A stretch of DNA of 64,000 nucleotides, from positions 124,001 through 188,000 of the forward strand of contig NZ_QAON01000004.1 in NCBI RefSeq assembly GCF_003051055.1. Direction: 5' to 3'. Within the stretch, counting starts at the first letter, position 1. Every line of letters begins with the position of its first letter. The position numbers and the translations under genes are program-made. The DNA is from Agitococcus lubricus (GTDB lineage: Bacteria; Pseudomonadota; Gammaproteobacteria; Pseudomonadales; Moraxellaceae). Of this stretch, positions 10,388-21,700 are shown one piece after another. The notes beneath the pieces are model-generated. The model did no database searches, had not been told where the DNA came from, and saw only the letters and a list, made by a program, of their open reading frames with translations.

Positions 10388-10467
10388 CCTGTAGGGTCTG
10401 TCCAGCCACGCATCCCTGCGTGTCGTTCGGCGGAGTAAATGTCTCCCAGACATTTCCTTAGTCCGCC
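10388..10467. repeat. Cluster of extragenic palindromes between rtcB and the next gene
   Basis: Three inverted repeats follow one another: CCCTgtAGGG (10388-10397), CACGCAtcccTGCGTG (10407-10422), and a longer hairpin with outer arms GGCGGA/TCCGCC (10429-10467) and inner arms AAATGTCT/AGACATTT. The last one abuts the rtcB stop codon. The arrangement looks like REP/BIME elements or a stabiliser or attenuator inside the operon. No U-tract follows. Confidence 0.55.
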
Positions 10468-11676
10468 TCACCCTTTAATACACACAATTTGGCGTAAGGT
10501 ATGAACGACCTCCACTAAATCGCTTTGATACGCCATAACAGCTTCAATGTCTTTATAAGCCGCAGGGATTTCATCCACTACCCCTTTGTCTTTACGACAT
10601 TCAATGCCCTCGGTTTGTAACACCAAGTCGTGACTATCAAATTTGCGTTTAGCTTCCATTCGACTCATTTTGCGCCCTGCTCCATGCGAACAAGAACAAA
10701 ATGACTCACCATTACCTTTACCTCGGACAATATAGGACTTTGCGCCCATACTGCCCGGAATAATGCCTAACTGCCCTTGTTGTGCGCTAATTGCACCCTT
10801 ACGGGTAATATAAACCTGCTCACCAAAATGCGTTTCTTGTTCAACATAATTATGATGACAATTAATCGCTTCTTTGGTGAGCTCAAAACTCGGTAATACT
10901 GTTTTCAGGGCTTCCACCACTAAACGCATCATTTCCCGACGATTGAGCATGGCATAATCTTGCGCCCAAGAGACCGCTTCAACATAGTCGGCAAAATGTT
11001 GTGTACCTTCCACCAAGTAAGACAAATCTTTATCAGGCAAATGGCCATATTCACGGTGCATATCCTTTTTGGCCAACTCAATAAAATAACGACCAATACA
11101 GTTGCCAATGCCTCGGCTACCTGAATGGAGCATCACCCAAACGTCTTGGTTTTCATCTAAACAAATTTCGATAAAGTGATTACCGCCACCCAATGTCCCT
11201 AACTGTCGCGCCCATGTTTGGCGAAACTGCTTAATCATTTTCATGATACCTGCATGTTTACCAACAATTTTATCAATGCCCACATCTAAGGCACTGATAC
11301 TAGAAGCTTTGACTGTTTCTTTTTTATGTTCAGCAAAACCCACAGGCACAGCTTTTTCAATCGCAGTACGCAATACTTTTGGATTATCAGGAAGTTGATG
11401 GGCTTTGAGTGACAAGCGCACAGCATTCATGCCACAACCAATATCCACACCCACTGCCGCAGGAATAATTGCGCCTTTGGTGGGAATCACCGAGCCAACG
11501 GTTGCACCAATGCCAACATGAACATCAGGCATGGCAGCAATATGCGAATAAACAAAAGGTAAAGCAGCTATATTGCGTAATTGTTGTAAAGCTTGTGGGT
11601 CAACCTCGTTAGTAAAAATTTTAACGGGTTTGTGACCATTTTTTTCGTTGGCATTTAAAACCAATTGTACAGGCAT
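10468..11676 (-). CDS. rtcB: RNA-splicing ligase RtcB
   Basis: RtcB joins RNA ends bearing 2',3'-cyclic or 3' phosphate to 5'-hydroxyl ends using GTP and manganese. It repairs cleaved tRNA or rRNA in bacteria. The 402-residue protein keeps all core motifs: AAMPDVHVG, VGVDIGCGMN with the metal-binding aspartate and cysteine, LGTLGGGNHF, HSGSRGIG, NCHHNY, and SCSHGAGRKMSR with the guanylylated histidine. Length matches E. coli RtcB (408). No rtcA or rtcR is present here. Instead a structured RNA unit lies upstream and two uncharacterised genes follow. GAGAG before the ATG serves as ribosome site. Confidence 0.97.
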   Translation of the reverse strand: MPVQLVLNANEKNGHKPVKIFTNEVDPQALQQLRNIAALPFVYSHIAAMPDVHVGIGATVGSVIPTKGAIIPAAVGVDIGCGMNAVRLSLKAHQLPDNPKVLRTAIEKAVPVGFAEHKKETVKASSISALDVGIDKIVGKHAGIMKMIKQFRQTWARQLGTLGGGNHFIEICLDENQDVWVMLHSGSRGIGNCIGRYFIELAKKDMHREYGHLPDKDLSYLVEGTQHFADYVEAVSWAQDYAMLNRREMMRLVVEALKTVLPSFELTKEAINCHHNYVEQETHFGEQVYITRKGAISAQQGQLGIIPGSMGAKSYIVRGKGNGESFCSCSHGAGRKMSRMEAKRKFDSHDLVLQTEGIECRKDKGVVDEIPAAYKDIEAVMAYQSDLVEVVHTLRQIVCIKG

Positions 11677-11702
11677 GATAAATCTCTCAACGAACCAACC
11701 AC

Positions 11703-11750
11703 ATATCAGTTAGTTCAGATATTTAAACAAATAGGGATCACTATTTGTTT
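11703..11750 (-). promoter_or_regulatory. Candidate rtcB promoter with overlapping 10-6-10 palindrome
   Basis: AAACAAATAG (11725-11734) and CTATTTGTTT (11741-11750) are perfect inverted arms around six bases. On the minus strand the rtcB-proximal arm supplies TTGTTT (11730-11725). This sits 16 bases before TGATAT (11708-11703), a plausible -35/-10 pair for rtcB. A regulator bound to the palindrome would cover the -35 box. The promoter call is moderate; the palindrome itself is unambiguous. I see no sigma-54 site of the kind that drives E. coli rtcBA. Confidence 0.5.
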
Positions 11751-11810
11751 TGGGTAATCCATACAACAGCTTTTGTTTCTGGGTGAAAAACACAAAACTA
11801 TTGCCCAAAG

Positions 11811-11844
11811 AAAAAGCCCTAGCGAATTAAGCTAGGGCTTTTTT
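11811..11844. terminator. Intrinsic terminator upstream of rtcB
   Basis: AAAAAGCCCTAGC (11811-11823) pairs with GCTAGGGCTTTTTT (11831-11844) around a 7-base loop. On the minus strand the hairpin is followed by CTTTTTCTTT. It ends the structured RNA transcript before rtcB. It could also act as an attenuator for read-through into rtcB. Confidence 0.8.
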
Positions 11845-11999
11845 ATCACTGACGCGGTTATCGCTTATTTATCAAAGTTTCCATCACGATTAGTGATGTT
11901 ACTTTGATAAAACACGCTAATTGCGGTGCAATGCGTCAGTGTTTTACTCTAGCTTGAAGGGTTATCACTCCTTCAAGCTCTGATTCTTGAAGAAGTGTA

Positions 12000-12032
12000 T
12001 TAAGCAAATTGTAAATACTGAATACAACTCAT
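12000..12032 (-). CDS. Possible 10-residue leader peptide
   Basis: ATG at 12032 begins MSCIQYLQFA and stops with TAA at 12000-12002. GGAGG (12043-12047) lies ten bases upstream. The frame sits about 50 bases after the predicted transcript start, inside a long-range hairpin (12035-12042 with 11984-11991). It could be a translated leader that changes folding of the downstream RNA. It is far too short for homology evidence. Confidence 0.3.
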   Translation of the reverse strand: MSCIQYLQFA

Positions 12033-12088
12033 TGTTCAAGAACCTCCAAAATCGTTTGAAATAGCCAATGTGCTATCGAATGGGGCGC

Positions 12089-12117
12089 ATATTAGTATTT
12101 CTTATGTAAATAATCAA
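12089..12117 (-). promoter_or_regulatory. Promoter of the rtcB-upstream RNA
   Basis: On the minus strand TTGATT (12117-12112) and TAATAT (12094-12089) are separated by 17 bases and followed by GCGCCCC. Start of transcription is expected near 12082. The GC-rich discriminator is typical of stable-RNA or growth-regulated promoters. Confidence 0.6.
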
Positions 12118-12202
12118 TATATCTGACAAAAGATTTTTTAACAGCAGACAAAATGCTACATTGAGGCGGTTAAATTATTTAATAAAAACTTGTTCTTTAA
12201 AA

Positions 12203-12263
12203 CTACCCTTCGGCTTCGCTCAGGGCGCATTTTTGGGTTGACTGAGCGGAGTCGAAGTCAACC
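12203..12263. repeat. REP-like extragenic palindrome
   Basis: CTTCGGCTTCGCTCAG (12208-12223) and CTGAGCGGAGTCGAAG (12242-12257) form an imperfect inverted pair. The second half also lies in its own perfect hairpin GGTTGACT...AGTCAACC. Repeats of the form CTTCGACT(T/C)CGCTCAG are, from memory, common dispersed palindromes in several bacterial genomes. It lies just upstream of the GFA-family gene. Confidence 0.6.
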
Positions 12264-12285
12264 TACTAATTAATGAGACAAAATT

Positions 12286-12681
12286 ATGCTAACAGGTAGT
12301 TGTTTATGTGGTGGGATTCACTATCAATATGCAGGTGACATTACAGAAATTGCCTTATGTCATTGCCAACAATGCCGCAAAGCCCAAGGCTCTGCCTTTG
12401 CCAGTAACTCACCCATTGACAGTCGTTTATTTACCATTACTCAAGGTGCAGAACTGTTACAAAGCTACTATTCTAGCCCATTAAAAAAACGAGTTTTTTG
12501 TCAACGTTGTGGCAGTCCACTCTATAGTCAACGTGATGATTTACCAGAGATTATTCGTTTACGTTTAGGCACGTTAAATAGCCCTATTAGCTGCCAACCG
12601 AGTTACCATATTTATGCCGCAAGTAAGGCTGAATGGTGGACTATTTTAGACACTCTGCCGCAACACTCCAAAAATGTATAG
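12286..12681 (+). CDS. GFA/CENP-V family zinc protein
   Basis: The protein has 131 residues. The fold is that of glutathione-dependent formaldehyde-activating enzyme (GFA), a beta-sheet protein with two zinc sites. The ligand motifs are visible: GSCLCGGI at residues 4-11, CHCQQCRK at about 25-32, and CQRCGSPL at about 72-79. FASNSPIDSRLF and KAEWWTI also fit the family. Members of this group are seldom characterised, so the substrate is unknown and a role in formaldehyde detoxification should not be assumed. A plain ATG follows ATGAGACAAAATT, a weak ribosome site. A terminator follows directly. Confidence 0.9.
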   Translation: MLTGSCLCGGIHYQYAGDITEIALCHCQQCRKAQGSAFASNSPIDSRLFTITQGAELLQSYYSSPLKKRVFCQRCGSPLYSQRDDLPEIIRLRLGTLNSPISCQPSYHIYAASKAEWWTILDTLPQHSKNV

Positions 12682-12683
12682 AC

Positions 12684-12715
12684 ACAAAAAAGCCCAGATT
12701 AACTGGGCTTTTTGT
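12684..12715. terminator. Bidirectional terminator between convergent genes
   Basis: ACAAAAAAGCCCAG pairs with CTGGGCTTTTTGT around ATTAA. It lies just after the GFA-family stop (plus) and 27 bases beyond the stop of the RTX gene (minus), so it can serve both. Confidence 0.85.
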
Positions 12716-12741
12716 TTATCAAATAACCATCACATCAACCG

Positions 12742-15700
12742 TTACCAACTTGAAGCAATCGTAGACGCTAAGGCCTCTTGATAGTTTTGTGGTAAGGTAG
12801 TTTGACCCATTGCAGGTGGTGCAAACGCCGCCATCGCATCGACTAAGGTTTGTACCTCAGAAGCCAACAAAGTTTTGCCGTCTGCCAACTGTAAACTATC
12901 AATACGTTTAGCGGTATTAGTGTACCAGTCTTGAATTGTCATACTGTTAGTCGTACCAATAATCGAGACTTCTAAATGATTACCGACCTGGCGCAACCAC
13001 ACTTGGTCAGCCGCTACGTCTGCACTTAATAAGACAATATCTGTCGCTGTGCTATTACCTGTGTCAGTGTTATCAATAATATCTGCATCGGTCGTGCGAT
13101 TTAACAGATAGGTGTCATTCCCTGTACCCCCAATCAAGGTGTCTGCGCCTAAACCACCACTCAAGGTATCGTTACCCGAACTCGCATTCAGGCTGTTATT
13201 GCCGTCATTACCTGTCAGTATATTATTGCCTGTGTTGCCTGTACCATTAATATTCGCTGTTCCTAATAGCGTTAAGTATTCAAGCCCCGTAGCAAGCGTA
13301 AAAGTTGCACTGGCATTGACGGTATCAATACCTGAGGTGTCACTAATGCTATCCGTTGTCGAATCAACGAAGTAGATATCATCACCTGCACCACCCGCCA
13401 TCGTGTCATTACCTGCACCACCGTTGAGGATATTATTACCTGCATTGCCTGTTAAGGTATTGGCCAACTCATTGCCTGTACCATTGATATTGGCTGTACC
13501 TGTTAAGGTGAGTTTTTCAACATTCGCACCTAAACTATAGCTAATACTGCTTTCCACCTCATCTGTGCCTTCGTTTAATAACTCGGTGACGACATCACCT
13601 AAATCGTCGACAATATAGGTATCATTACCTGCACCACCGATTAAGGTATCTGCGCCTAAGCCACCCGTTAAAACATTAGCCCCTATGTGACCAATCAAAA
13701 CATTATTTAAGGCATTACCTGTGGCGTTAATCGTACCTGTACCTGTTAAGGTTAAATTTTCTACCTCAGCCGATAAGACATAAGACACGCTACTTTGGAC
13801 GCTATCTACGCCTTCACCTGCAATTTCGGTAATCACGTCTGTAGTTGCATCCACAATATAAGTATCGTTACCTGCACCACCCACTAAGGTATCGGTGCCT
13901 CCTAGTCCATTGAGCGTATTGTTGTTTGCATTACCGACTAACATATTGGCTACGGTATTACCCGTACCATTGATAGCACTACCTAATAATGTGAGATTTT
14001 CAAAATTAGCCGCTAAGATGAAGTCAAAGCCCACTTTTACGGTGTCAATACCCGCATTTGCTTCTTCAGTCATTACATCAGAGACACTATCAATGATATA
14101 AGTATCGTTGCCTGATCCCCCTATCATCGTGTCTGCACCGATACCACCATCTAAAATATTCGCACCCGAATTACCTGTTAAGGTATTGGCTAAATCGTTA
14201 CCTGTGCCATTGATAGCCGTTGTACCTGTAAGCGTCAATTTTTCAACCTGTGCAACTAAGGTATAGCTAATCGTTGACTGTACGGTGTCTGTCCCTTCGG
14301 CACTATTTTCAATAACGATATCACCCGCATCATCTACGACATAAATATCATCGCCCAAACCACCCACTAAGGTATCTGCGCCTGTGCCACCGTTTAAGGT
14401 ATTAGCGGCAGCATTGCCTGTGAGGTAGTTGGCTAAGGTGTTGCCTGTTCCCGTCGTTGCTGCACCCATGAGTGTTAAGTTTTCGACGTGATTAGCCAGC
14501 GTATAATTAACAGTACTTTGCACCAAGTCTATACCTTGGTCTAAGGCCTCTGTGATGACATCCAAATCATTCAAAATATAGGTATCGTTGCCCAAACCAC
14601 CAATTAAAGTATCTGTACCTACCCCACCATTTAAGACGTTATTGGCATCGTTACCCGTTAGGCTGTTAGCCAAATCGTTACCTGTGCCATTGATGGCTGT
14701 TGTACCTGTGAGAATCAGATTTTCAACATTCCCCGCTAAACTGTAAGTCACCGATGCCTGTACCACATCCGTACCAGCTGCCTCTATTTCGGTAATAGCA
14801 TCACTGCTATTATCGACAATATACGTATCATTCCCTGTACCCCCTATCATGGTATCTGCACCGATACCCCCATCTAAAATATTCGCACCCGTATTGCCTG
14901 TTAAGGTATTGGCTAAATCATTACCTGTGCCATTCAACCCCGTTGTTCCAGATAAAGTGAGGTTTTCGACATTGGCAGATAAGGTATAAGTGACCGAAGA
15001 AATCACTGTGTCTGTACCAGCAGATACCGTTTCTGTCACCACATCTAAGGCATTATCGACCAAATACGTATCGTTACCTGCTCCACCGACTAAAGTATCT
15101 GCGCCAGCACCACCATCTAAGGTATTGTTTGCACTATTGCCTGTAATCAGGTTTGTGAGCGTATTACCTGTACCATTGATGGTATCAGTGCCCGTTAAAG
15201 TGAGATTTTCGACATTGGTCGTTAAGATATAGGATAGTGATGCTCTCACTAAATCTGTACCCGCATTAGCTGCTTCAGTGACAACATCTCCAGCATCATC
15301 TATGACATAGGTATCATTTCCTGTACCGCCTATCAGGGTGTCAGCACCCACACCACCATCTAGCGTATTAGCGCCTGCATTACCTGTGACCGTATTCGCT
15401 AAATTATTACCCGTACCATTTAAGTTAGATGTACCACCCAGTGTCAGATTTTCTACATTGTCTGCTAAGGTATAGTTGATAGTCGCTTGGACACTATCAA
15501 TCCCTTCATTAGCAAGTTCAGTCACAATATCAGATACCGAGTCGACTAAATAGGTATCATTACCGACACCACCGACTAAGCTATCAGCCCCTACGCCGCC
15601 ATCGACCGTATCATCACCTGCACCACCTGACAACGAATCATTGCCTGTACCGCCTATCAAGTTATTATTCGCAGTATTACCAATAATTATATTATTCAGG

Positions 15701-18700
15701 GAGTTACCTGTGCCGTTAATTGCTGCGGTACCTGTTAAGGTCAAATTGTCTAAGTAACCCGTCAAGGTATAAGTTACGCTACTTAATGCTAAGTCAGTAC
15801 CTTGATTGAGTAACTCCGTCACAACGTCAGTGCTACTATCAATAATATAGACATCATCACCTGCACCGCCGACTAAGGTATCATTACCTGTCCCACCATC
15901 TAAGATGTTATTAGCAGCATTACCTGTAATGACATTGGCCAAGGTGTTACCTGTACCGTTAATCACGGATGTACCTGTTAAGGTCAGATTCTCTAGGTTC
16001 GCGCCTAATACATAACTTAAAGTAGATTGAACCGTATCGGTACCAGCAGCTGCATTTTCGGTGACGACATCACCCACATCATCGACAACATAGGTATCAT
16101 TACCTGCTCCCCCGACCAAAGTATCTGCACCAACACCACCATTGAGTGTATTACTTGATGCATTACCCGTAATCGTATTAGCCAAACTATTACCTGTTCC
16201 GTTAATTGCTGTTGTCCCTGTTAATGCTAAATTTTCTACGTTAACACTTAAGGTATAAGTGACCGATGCCTGTACAGAGTCTATTCCTTCATTAGCTAAT
16301 TCACTGACAATATCAGCAATATTATCCACGATATAATTATCGTTATCAGCCCCCCCAGCCATGGTATCAATCCCTAGACCTCCGATGAGCGTATCTGCAC
16401 CGGCACCACCGACTAAAGAATCATTACCATCTGCACCTGATAAACTGTTATTAGCGGTGTTCCCTGTAATCGTGTTATTGAGACTATTACCTGTCCCATT
16501 GAGGGCATTAGTCCCTAACAACAATAGATTTTCTAAGTTTATACCTAATGTATAAGTCAGATTACTTCTCACGGTATCTATGCCAGAGTCAACAGCTTCT
16601 GTGACAGAATCAGAAGCCGCATCAATCACATAGATGTCGTTACCCAAACCACCCGTTAATGCATCATTGCCTTCGCCACCATCCAACAAGTCATTACCAT
16701 CACCACCACTCAGTGTGTCATTTCCAGCACCGCCAAATAAGCTATTATTGGCTATGTTGCCAGTAATCGTATTCGCCAAATCATTACCTGTCCCATTGAT
16801 AATCAATTCACCCGTCAATATCATCTTTTCAATATTCGCTGACAAGGTATATGTCACACTGCTTTCAACAGTATCAACACCTTCACCTACTAATTCCGTA
16901 ACCACATCACCCACATTACCAACGACATAGGTATCATTACCTAAGCCACCAATCATCGTGTCAGCACCAGTCGCGCCATCTAATCGGTTGATACCCGTAT
17001 TACCAATCAATGTGTTAGCTAAACTATTACCTGTCCCATTGAGAGCTTGGCTACCAACCAATGTCAGTTGTTCAACGTTATTACTTAGTGTATAAGTCAC
17101 ACTACTTTCAACAATATCATAACCTGCCGACGTACTTTCAGTGACGACATCTGCAACATTACCCACAATATAAATATCATCACCTGCACCACCAATCATG
17201 GTGTCAGCACCTGCAAAGCCATCAAGTCGATTATTGCCACTATTACCCGTTAATACGTTATTTACGGTATTACCTGTAGCATCAATTGCAGCCGTCCCTG
17301 TGAGGGTTAAATTTTCAAAATTTACACCTAAGGTATAGGTAATCGCTGACTGAATAGTATCAGTACCCGCATTGACTGCTTCAGTCATAACATCGCCTGT
17401 GCTATCAACAACATAAATATCATCACCTAAGCCACCCGTCATGGTGTCAGCGCCTGCTGCACCATTTAATGTGTTATTGCCTGCATTTCCAATGAGGATA
17501 TTTGCACTTGCGTTACCCGTCGCATTAACAGCGGCTGTACCTGTTAGTGTTAAGTTTTCTAAAGTCGCCGCTAAGGTATAGGTGACACTACTTTGTACAA
17601 GGTCTGTGCCTTCATTAGCCAGTTCGGTAATCACATCAGCAATGTTATCTACAACATAGGTATCGTTACCTGTACCACCGACCAACGTATCTGCCCCTGT
17701 GCCTCCATCTAAGGTATCGTCACCTGCACTGGCAGTTAAACTATTATTGGCGGTATTACCAATCATTATGTTGTTTAAGGCATTGCCTGTGCCATTGATA
17801 ACTGCTGTGCCTGTGAGGGTGAGATTTTCTAAGGTAGCGGCTAAGGTATAAGTCAAACTGCTCTTAACGGTATCTGTGCCCTCGTTTGCTAACTCGGTGA
17901 CCACGTCGGCCGCATTATCTACAACATAAACATCATCACCTAAGCCACCAATCATGGTATCGCTACCAGCCGCACCATCTAGAATATTACCCGCATTATT
18001 GCCTGTTAATACGTTATTCAGTGTGTTGCCTGTGGCATTTTCACCCCCTAATAACAGGGTTATATTTTCAACATTTGCACTTAGGGTATAGCTAACTTTA
18101 GCTTGTACCAAATCAGTGCCCTGACTAGCTACTTCCGTAACGACATCGGTTGCTTCGTCTACGACATAGGTATCATTGCCTAAACCACCCAGCATGGTAT
18201 CAATACCCACACCGCCATCTAAGAAGTCGTTACCGTCACCACCCACTAAGGAGTCGTTACCTGCATCACCATAAACAAAGTCATCACCTGCACCACCACT
18301 AACGGTATCATTACCGTTTTCACCACTGACACTGTCAATGCCGTTACCACCATCAATACTGTCATTACCATCCGCACCGTAGGCGAAGTCATCACCGTCG
18401 CCTGTCGCCATAATATCTACACCAGCAAAGCCATACATCGACTCGCCTGCAGCCGTACCTGTAGAGTACAAGGTGTAATTGGTATTAGTTGTTGAAATAT
18501 TAAACGTAGAGTTGTCACTAAATTGGACAATTTTGATTTCAAAGGCAGGGTTATTAAATTGGTTTTTGATACGAATACTGTCGTTTACACTATTCAGGAA
18601 GGTCAGAATTAAGTCGTCACCATAGCGATTCAATCTTAAGTTCGCGGCGGTAAAGCCTGTACCTAACACAATTTTATCATTCACAATAGTCGTTTGTAGG

Positions 18701-21700
18701 TTATCAATCGTGTCTTGACCATCGCCCACATTAAAGACATAAGTATCTACACCCTCACCACCAATCAGAGTATCATTACCTGTCATCCCCGTTAAGACGT
18801 TATCACCCGAAGTTCCTGTAATTTGGTTGTTATCAACACTACCTGTCCCGTTAATTGCACCCGTACCTGTTAAATTCAAGATTTCAACATTTGCTGATAA
18901 GGTATAAGAAACACTGCTATTAACAGTATCTGTGCCTTCATTTAACTGTTCAGTCACCACATCGGTCGAACTATCAACCAAATAGATATCATTACCACCA
19001 CCGCCAATTAAGGTATCAATTCCAGTTACACCGTCAATAATATTATTGCCAGAATTCCCTGTAATAATATTATTACCCGAATTACCAGTCGCATTTAATG
19101 CCAGAGAACCCAATAATGTTAAGTTCTCTAAGGTGTCGCTGAGCGTGTAAGAAATAGAGGATTGAACTGTATCTGTACCTGCACCTGCATTTTCGGTAAT
19201 AACATCAGCAATACTGTCTATGACATAGGTATCATTACCACTACCACCGATTAGTGTATCATCACCACCTTGTCCATCTAATGTGTTATTCCCCGCATTA
19301 CCTGTGAGCACATTATTACTCACGTTACCTGTACCACTTAATGCCGTCCCTGTTAAATTTAGATTTTCAATACCTGCGCCCAATACATAATTAACAGAGC
19401 TGAAGACTGTGTCTAATCCTTCACCTTCTAACTCACCTATGATATCGTCAGCTTGGTCAACAATATAAGTATCATTACCTAAGCCACCAATCATAGTATC
19501 CGCACCTAACAAACCATTCAGTGTGTTATTTCCTGAGTTACCTGTAATTGAATTTGCCGCACTGTTGCCTGTGCCTGTTAAATTACTTGCACCTTGTAAG
19601 ATTAAATTTTCAAGATTATCCGCTAAGGTATAAGCAATAATCGTTTGTACGGTATCTATACCTTCATTAGCTTGCTCGACAACGATATCAGACGCGTTTC
19701 CTACAACAAAGGTATCATCCCCTAAACCACCAATCATGGTATCTGCACCAGTACCACCGTCTAAAACATTATTACCACTGTTTCCTGTGACAATATTATT
19801 TAAGGTATTTCCAGTCGCATTAATTAAAGCCGAGCCCAACAAGGTAATATTTTCAATATTATTGCCGAGTGTGTACGACACATAACTCTGGACAGTATCT
19901 GTCCCTGCCGAGGATGCTTCAGTGACGACATCGCTTGCTGAATCAACAATATAAGTATCGTCACCTAACCCCCCAATTAAAGTGTCAATGCCCGTACCAC
20001 CATCTAACACATTATTAGCGCTATTTCCTGTAATCGTATTACCAACATCGTTACCTGTACCGTTAATGGCAGAACTGCCGGTCAGGGTCAAGTTCTCAAT
20101 ATTCAACGCCAGAGTGTAACTAATAGCCGACTGTACCGTATCTGTTCCTTCGCCAAATGCTTCTGAAACAGTATCGCTGGCATCATCAACGACATAGGTA
20201 TCATCACCCAAACCACCGATAAAAGTATCCGTACCACCACCGCCGTTTAAGGTGTCGTTACCCGCTGCACCAGTTAAGCTATTATTAGCACTATTACCTG
20301 TAATAATATTATTTGCATCATTACCAATACCATCAATCGCGGAGGCACCTGTTAAGGTTAAGTTTTCAACATTAGACATCAATGTTTCAGTGACACTACT
20401 TTGAATCGTATCTGTGCCTTCACTTGCATTTTCAGTAATCACGTCGTTGACATCGTCAACCACATAAATATCATCACCTGCACCACCAATCATGGTGTCA
20501 GCACCTGCTGCACCACTTAAGGTATTGGCTGCCGAGTTACCCGTAATCACGTTATTTAGGGCATTACCTGTGCCATTAATCGCAGACGTACCCGTTAAAA
20601 TGAGATTTTCAACGTTGGCACTAGAAATGGTATAGGTCACACTGGACTGAATGGTGTCGGTACCTTCACTCGCATTTTCGGTAATCGTATCTGTGGTACT
20701 GTCAACGACATAAGTATCATTACCTGCACCACCGACTAAGGTGTCAGTCCCAGCACCACCATCAATGATGTTATCAGCACTGTTCCCTGTAATGACGTTG
20801 TTTAAGGCATTTCCTGTCCCATTCAGCGCAGCCGTGGTCGTTAAAGTCAGATTTTCAATATTATTACCAAGTGTATAGGTGACACTACTTTGTACTGTGT
20901 CTGTGCCTTCACCCGCATTTTCAGTGACCACACCACCTATATTATCAACAATATAGGTGTCGTTGCCCGCACCACCCACTAAGGTGTCTGCACCCAGACC
21001 ACCATCTAAAATATTATTGGCCGTATTTCCTGTAATGACGTTGTTTAAGGCATTCCCTGTCCCGTTAATCGCAGACGTACCTATTAAGGTTAAATTTTCA
21101 ATATTGGCACTGGTAATGGTATACGTCACACTGGATTGAATGGTGTCGGTACCTTCACTCGCGTTTTCGGTAATCGTATCTGTAGTACTGTCAACGACAT
21201 AGATATCATTACCTGCACCACCGACTAAGGTGTCAGTTCCAGTACCACCATCCAAAATATTATCCGCACTATTTCCTGTAATGAGGTTATTTAGGCTATT
21301 ACCTGTGCCATTAATCGCAGACGTGCCCGTTAAAGTGAGATTTTCAACGTTGGCACTAGAAATGGTATAGGTCACACTGGACTGAATGGTGTCGGTACCT
21401 TCACTCGCATTTTCGGTAATCGTATCTGTGGTACTGTCAACGACATAAGTATCATTACCTGCACCACCGACTAAGGTGTCAGTCCCAGCACCACCCTCTA
21501 AGATATTATTAGCCGTATTCCCTGTAATGACGTTGTTTAAGGCATTTCCTGTCCCATTCAGCGCAGCCGTGGTCGTTAAGGTCAGATTTTCAATATTATT
21601 ACCAAGGGTATAGGTGACACTACTTTGTACTGTGTCTGTGCCTTCACCCGCATTTTCAGTGACCACACCACCTATATTATCAACAATATAGGTGTCGTTG

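Larger units (their letters stand above)
11811..12082 (-). ncRNA. Candidate structured RNA (about 270 nt) upstream of rtcB
   Basis: From a good promoter (12089-12117) to the terminator, the minus strand carries no long open frame but strong secondary structure. A perfect 10-base hairpin lies at 11951-11979. A three-way junction is closed by CACTGACGC (11847-11855) with GCGTCAGTG (11933-11941). One arm pairs 11868-11878 with 11901-11911 (11 bases) plus an inner 6-base stem at 11882-11898; a short arm ATTGC-ggt-GCAAT lies at 11920-11932. Near the 5' end a 10-codon frame sits in the loop of TTCTTGAA/TTCAAGAA. It could be a free small RNA or the regulatory leader of rtcB. It does not look like tmRNA, 6S, SRP or RNase P RNA, and I see no Y-RNA tRNA-like module. 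Confidence 0.6.

Noticed and set aside
11847..11941. tmRNA, 6S RNA or Y RNA as identity of the structured RNA
   Set aside because: No tRNA-like ends or tag frame, no 6S-type open bubble with paired ends, and no GGUUCGAAUCC-like T-arm module.
13112..21139. Many plus-strand proline/serine/valine-rich frames inside the RTX gene
   Set aside because: They are the antisense of regular repeats, appear at repeat spacing, and have no ribosome sites.
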